Positions 12,483 through 12,596 of a stretch of DNA of 12,596 nucleotides are shown here, one piece after another. Each line of letters starts with the position of its first letter. Within the stretch, counting starts at the first letter, position 1. Below the pieces are notes generated by a model. That model searched no databases. It was given only the letters and a program-made list of their open reading frames with translations, and was not told the DNA's origin. Source of the DNA: an uncultured Lachnospiraceae bacterium (GTDB taxonomy: Bacteria > Bacillota > Clostridia > Lachnospirales > Lachnospiraceae). The stretch covers positions 1 through 12,596 of the forward strand of contig CAJULA010000020.1 of assembly GCA_910587155.1 (NCBI GenBank), in the 5' to 3' direction. The position numbers and the translations under genes are program-made.

Positions 12483-12538
12483 AGTAAACCTCCATTCCGT
12501 TTTCCCGGCTCCACCATATTTGAAAGCGGTTTACTATG
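12480..12538 (-). promoter_or_regulatory. Hairpin covering the rsgA start codon
   Basis: CATAGTAAACC on the coding strand (12528-12538) pairs perfectly over 11 bp with GGTTTACTATG (12480-12490), which is half of the Shine-Dalgarno plus the ATG. The loop is 37 nt. A second GGAGGTT lies just 5' of the upstream arm. The structure would hide the start unless opened. Confidence 0.6.
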
Positions 12539-12557
12539 AACCTCCGGGGGATACACA

Positions 12558-12580
12558 CGGAATGCATAAACGGCATTCCG
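12558..12580 (-). repeat. Hairpin upstream of rsgA
   Basis: CGGAATGC / GCATTCCG, 8 bp with a 7-nt loop. There is no T-run on either side. It may be the stem of a terminator or processing site at the end of the preceding gene, which lies outside the window. Confidence 0.5.
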
Positions 12581-12596
12581 GCTCTGTACGGTCTGC

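Overview
The window looks like a low-to-moderate GC Gram-positive chromosome, most likely a gut Clostridia member of the Lachnospiraceae type. The reasons are strong Shine-Dalgarno sites before nearly every gene, the style of the small accessory proteins, ordinary code-11 stop codons, and an rsgA gene of Firmicutes character. This placement is inference from protein style; no database search was possible.

Layout. About 11.4 kb of AT-rich accessory DNA (1-11438) abuts one core gene, rsgA (11604-12482, minus). The accessory part has several blocks. (1) 130-1592 is a regulatory switch. A small Cro/CI-type repressor (808-1065, minus) lies between two groups of a 16-bp operator, six copies in all. 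Near-consensus promoters have the operator inside the -35/-10 spacer and point outward: left to a small coiled-coil gene (130-447), right to a second coiled-coil gene (1299-1592). The right-hand gene is framed by a 23-bp inverted repeat. (2) 1680-2629 holds a J-domain protein, a coupled 58-aa ORF and a frameshifted gene, closed by a terminator. (3) 2677-3586 has no convincing gene but carries a diverged tandem repeat of about 234 bp rich in inverted repeats and G/C tracts. (4) 3587-3970 is an unusual, possibly chimeric ORF. (5) 3971-5370 is a 1.4-kb gene-free stretch dense in hairpins, a candidate for a large structured RNA or a replication/transfer origin. (6) 5371-6805 (minus) is a two-winged-helix, replication-initiator-like gene broken by an in-frame TAG and by a frameshift at a G7 tract, preceded by a 63-aa gene and repeated palindromes. 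(7) 7521-9471 (minus) is a phage-like operon with a divergent HU-like protein, a phage-type 145-aa protein, a canonical HU protein and a Cys-rich protein, closed by a terminator at 7311-7343, with a further 66-aa gene upstream. (8) 9837-11428 is a complete IS4-family insertion sequence, inserted between the two arms of an inverted repeat.

Together the accessory part reads as a decaying integrated element (phage- or plasmid-like) next to core DNA. Its repressor circuit still looks intact, its putative replication gene is dead or switchable, and the IS sits at the edge closest to rsgA. The most interesting signals are the operator-in-spacer promoter set, the large hairpin-rich gene-free block, the tandem palindromic repeats and the hairpin that covers the rsgA start codon.
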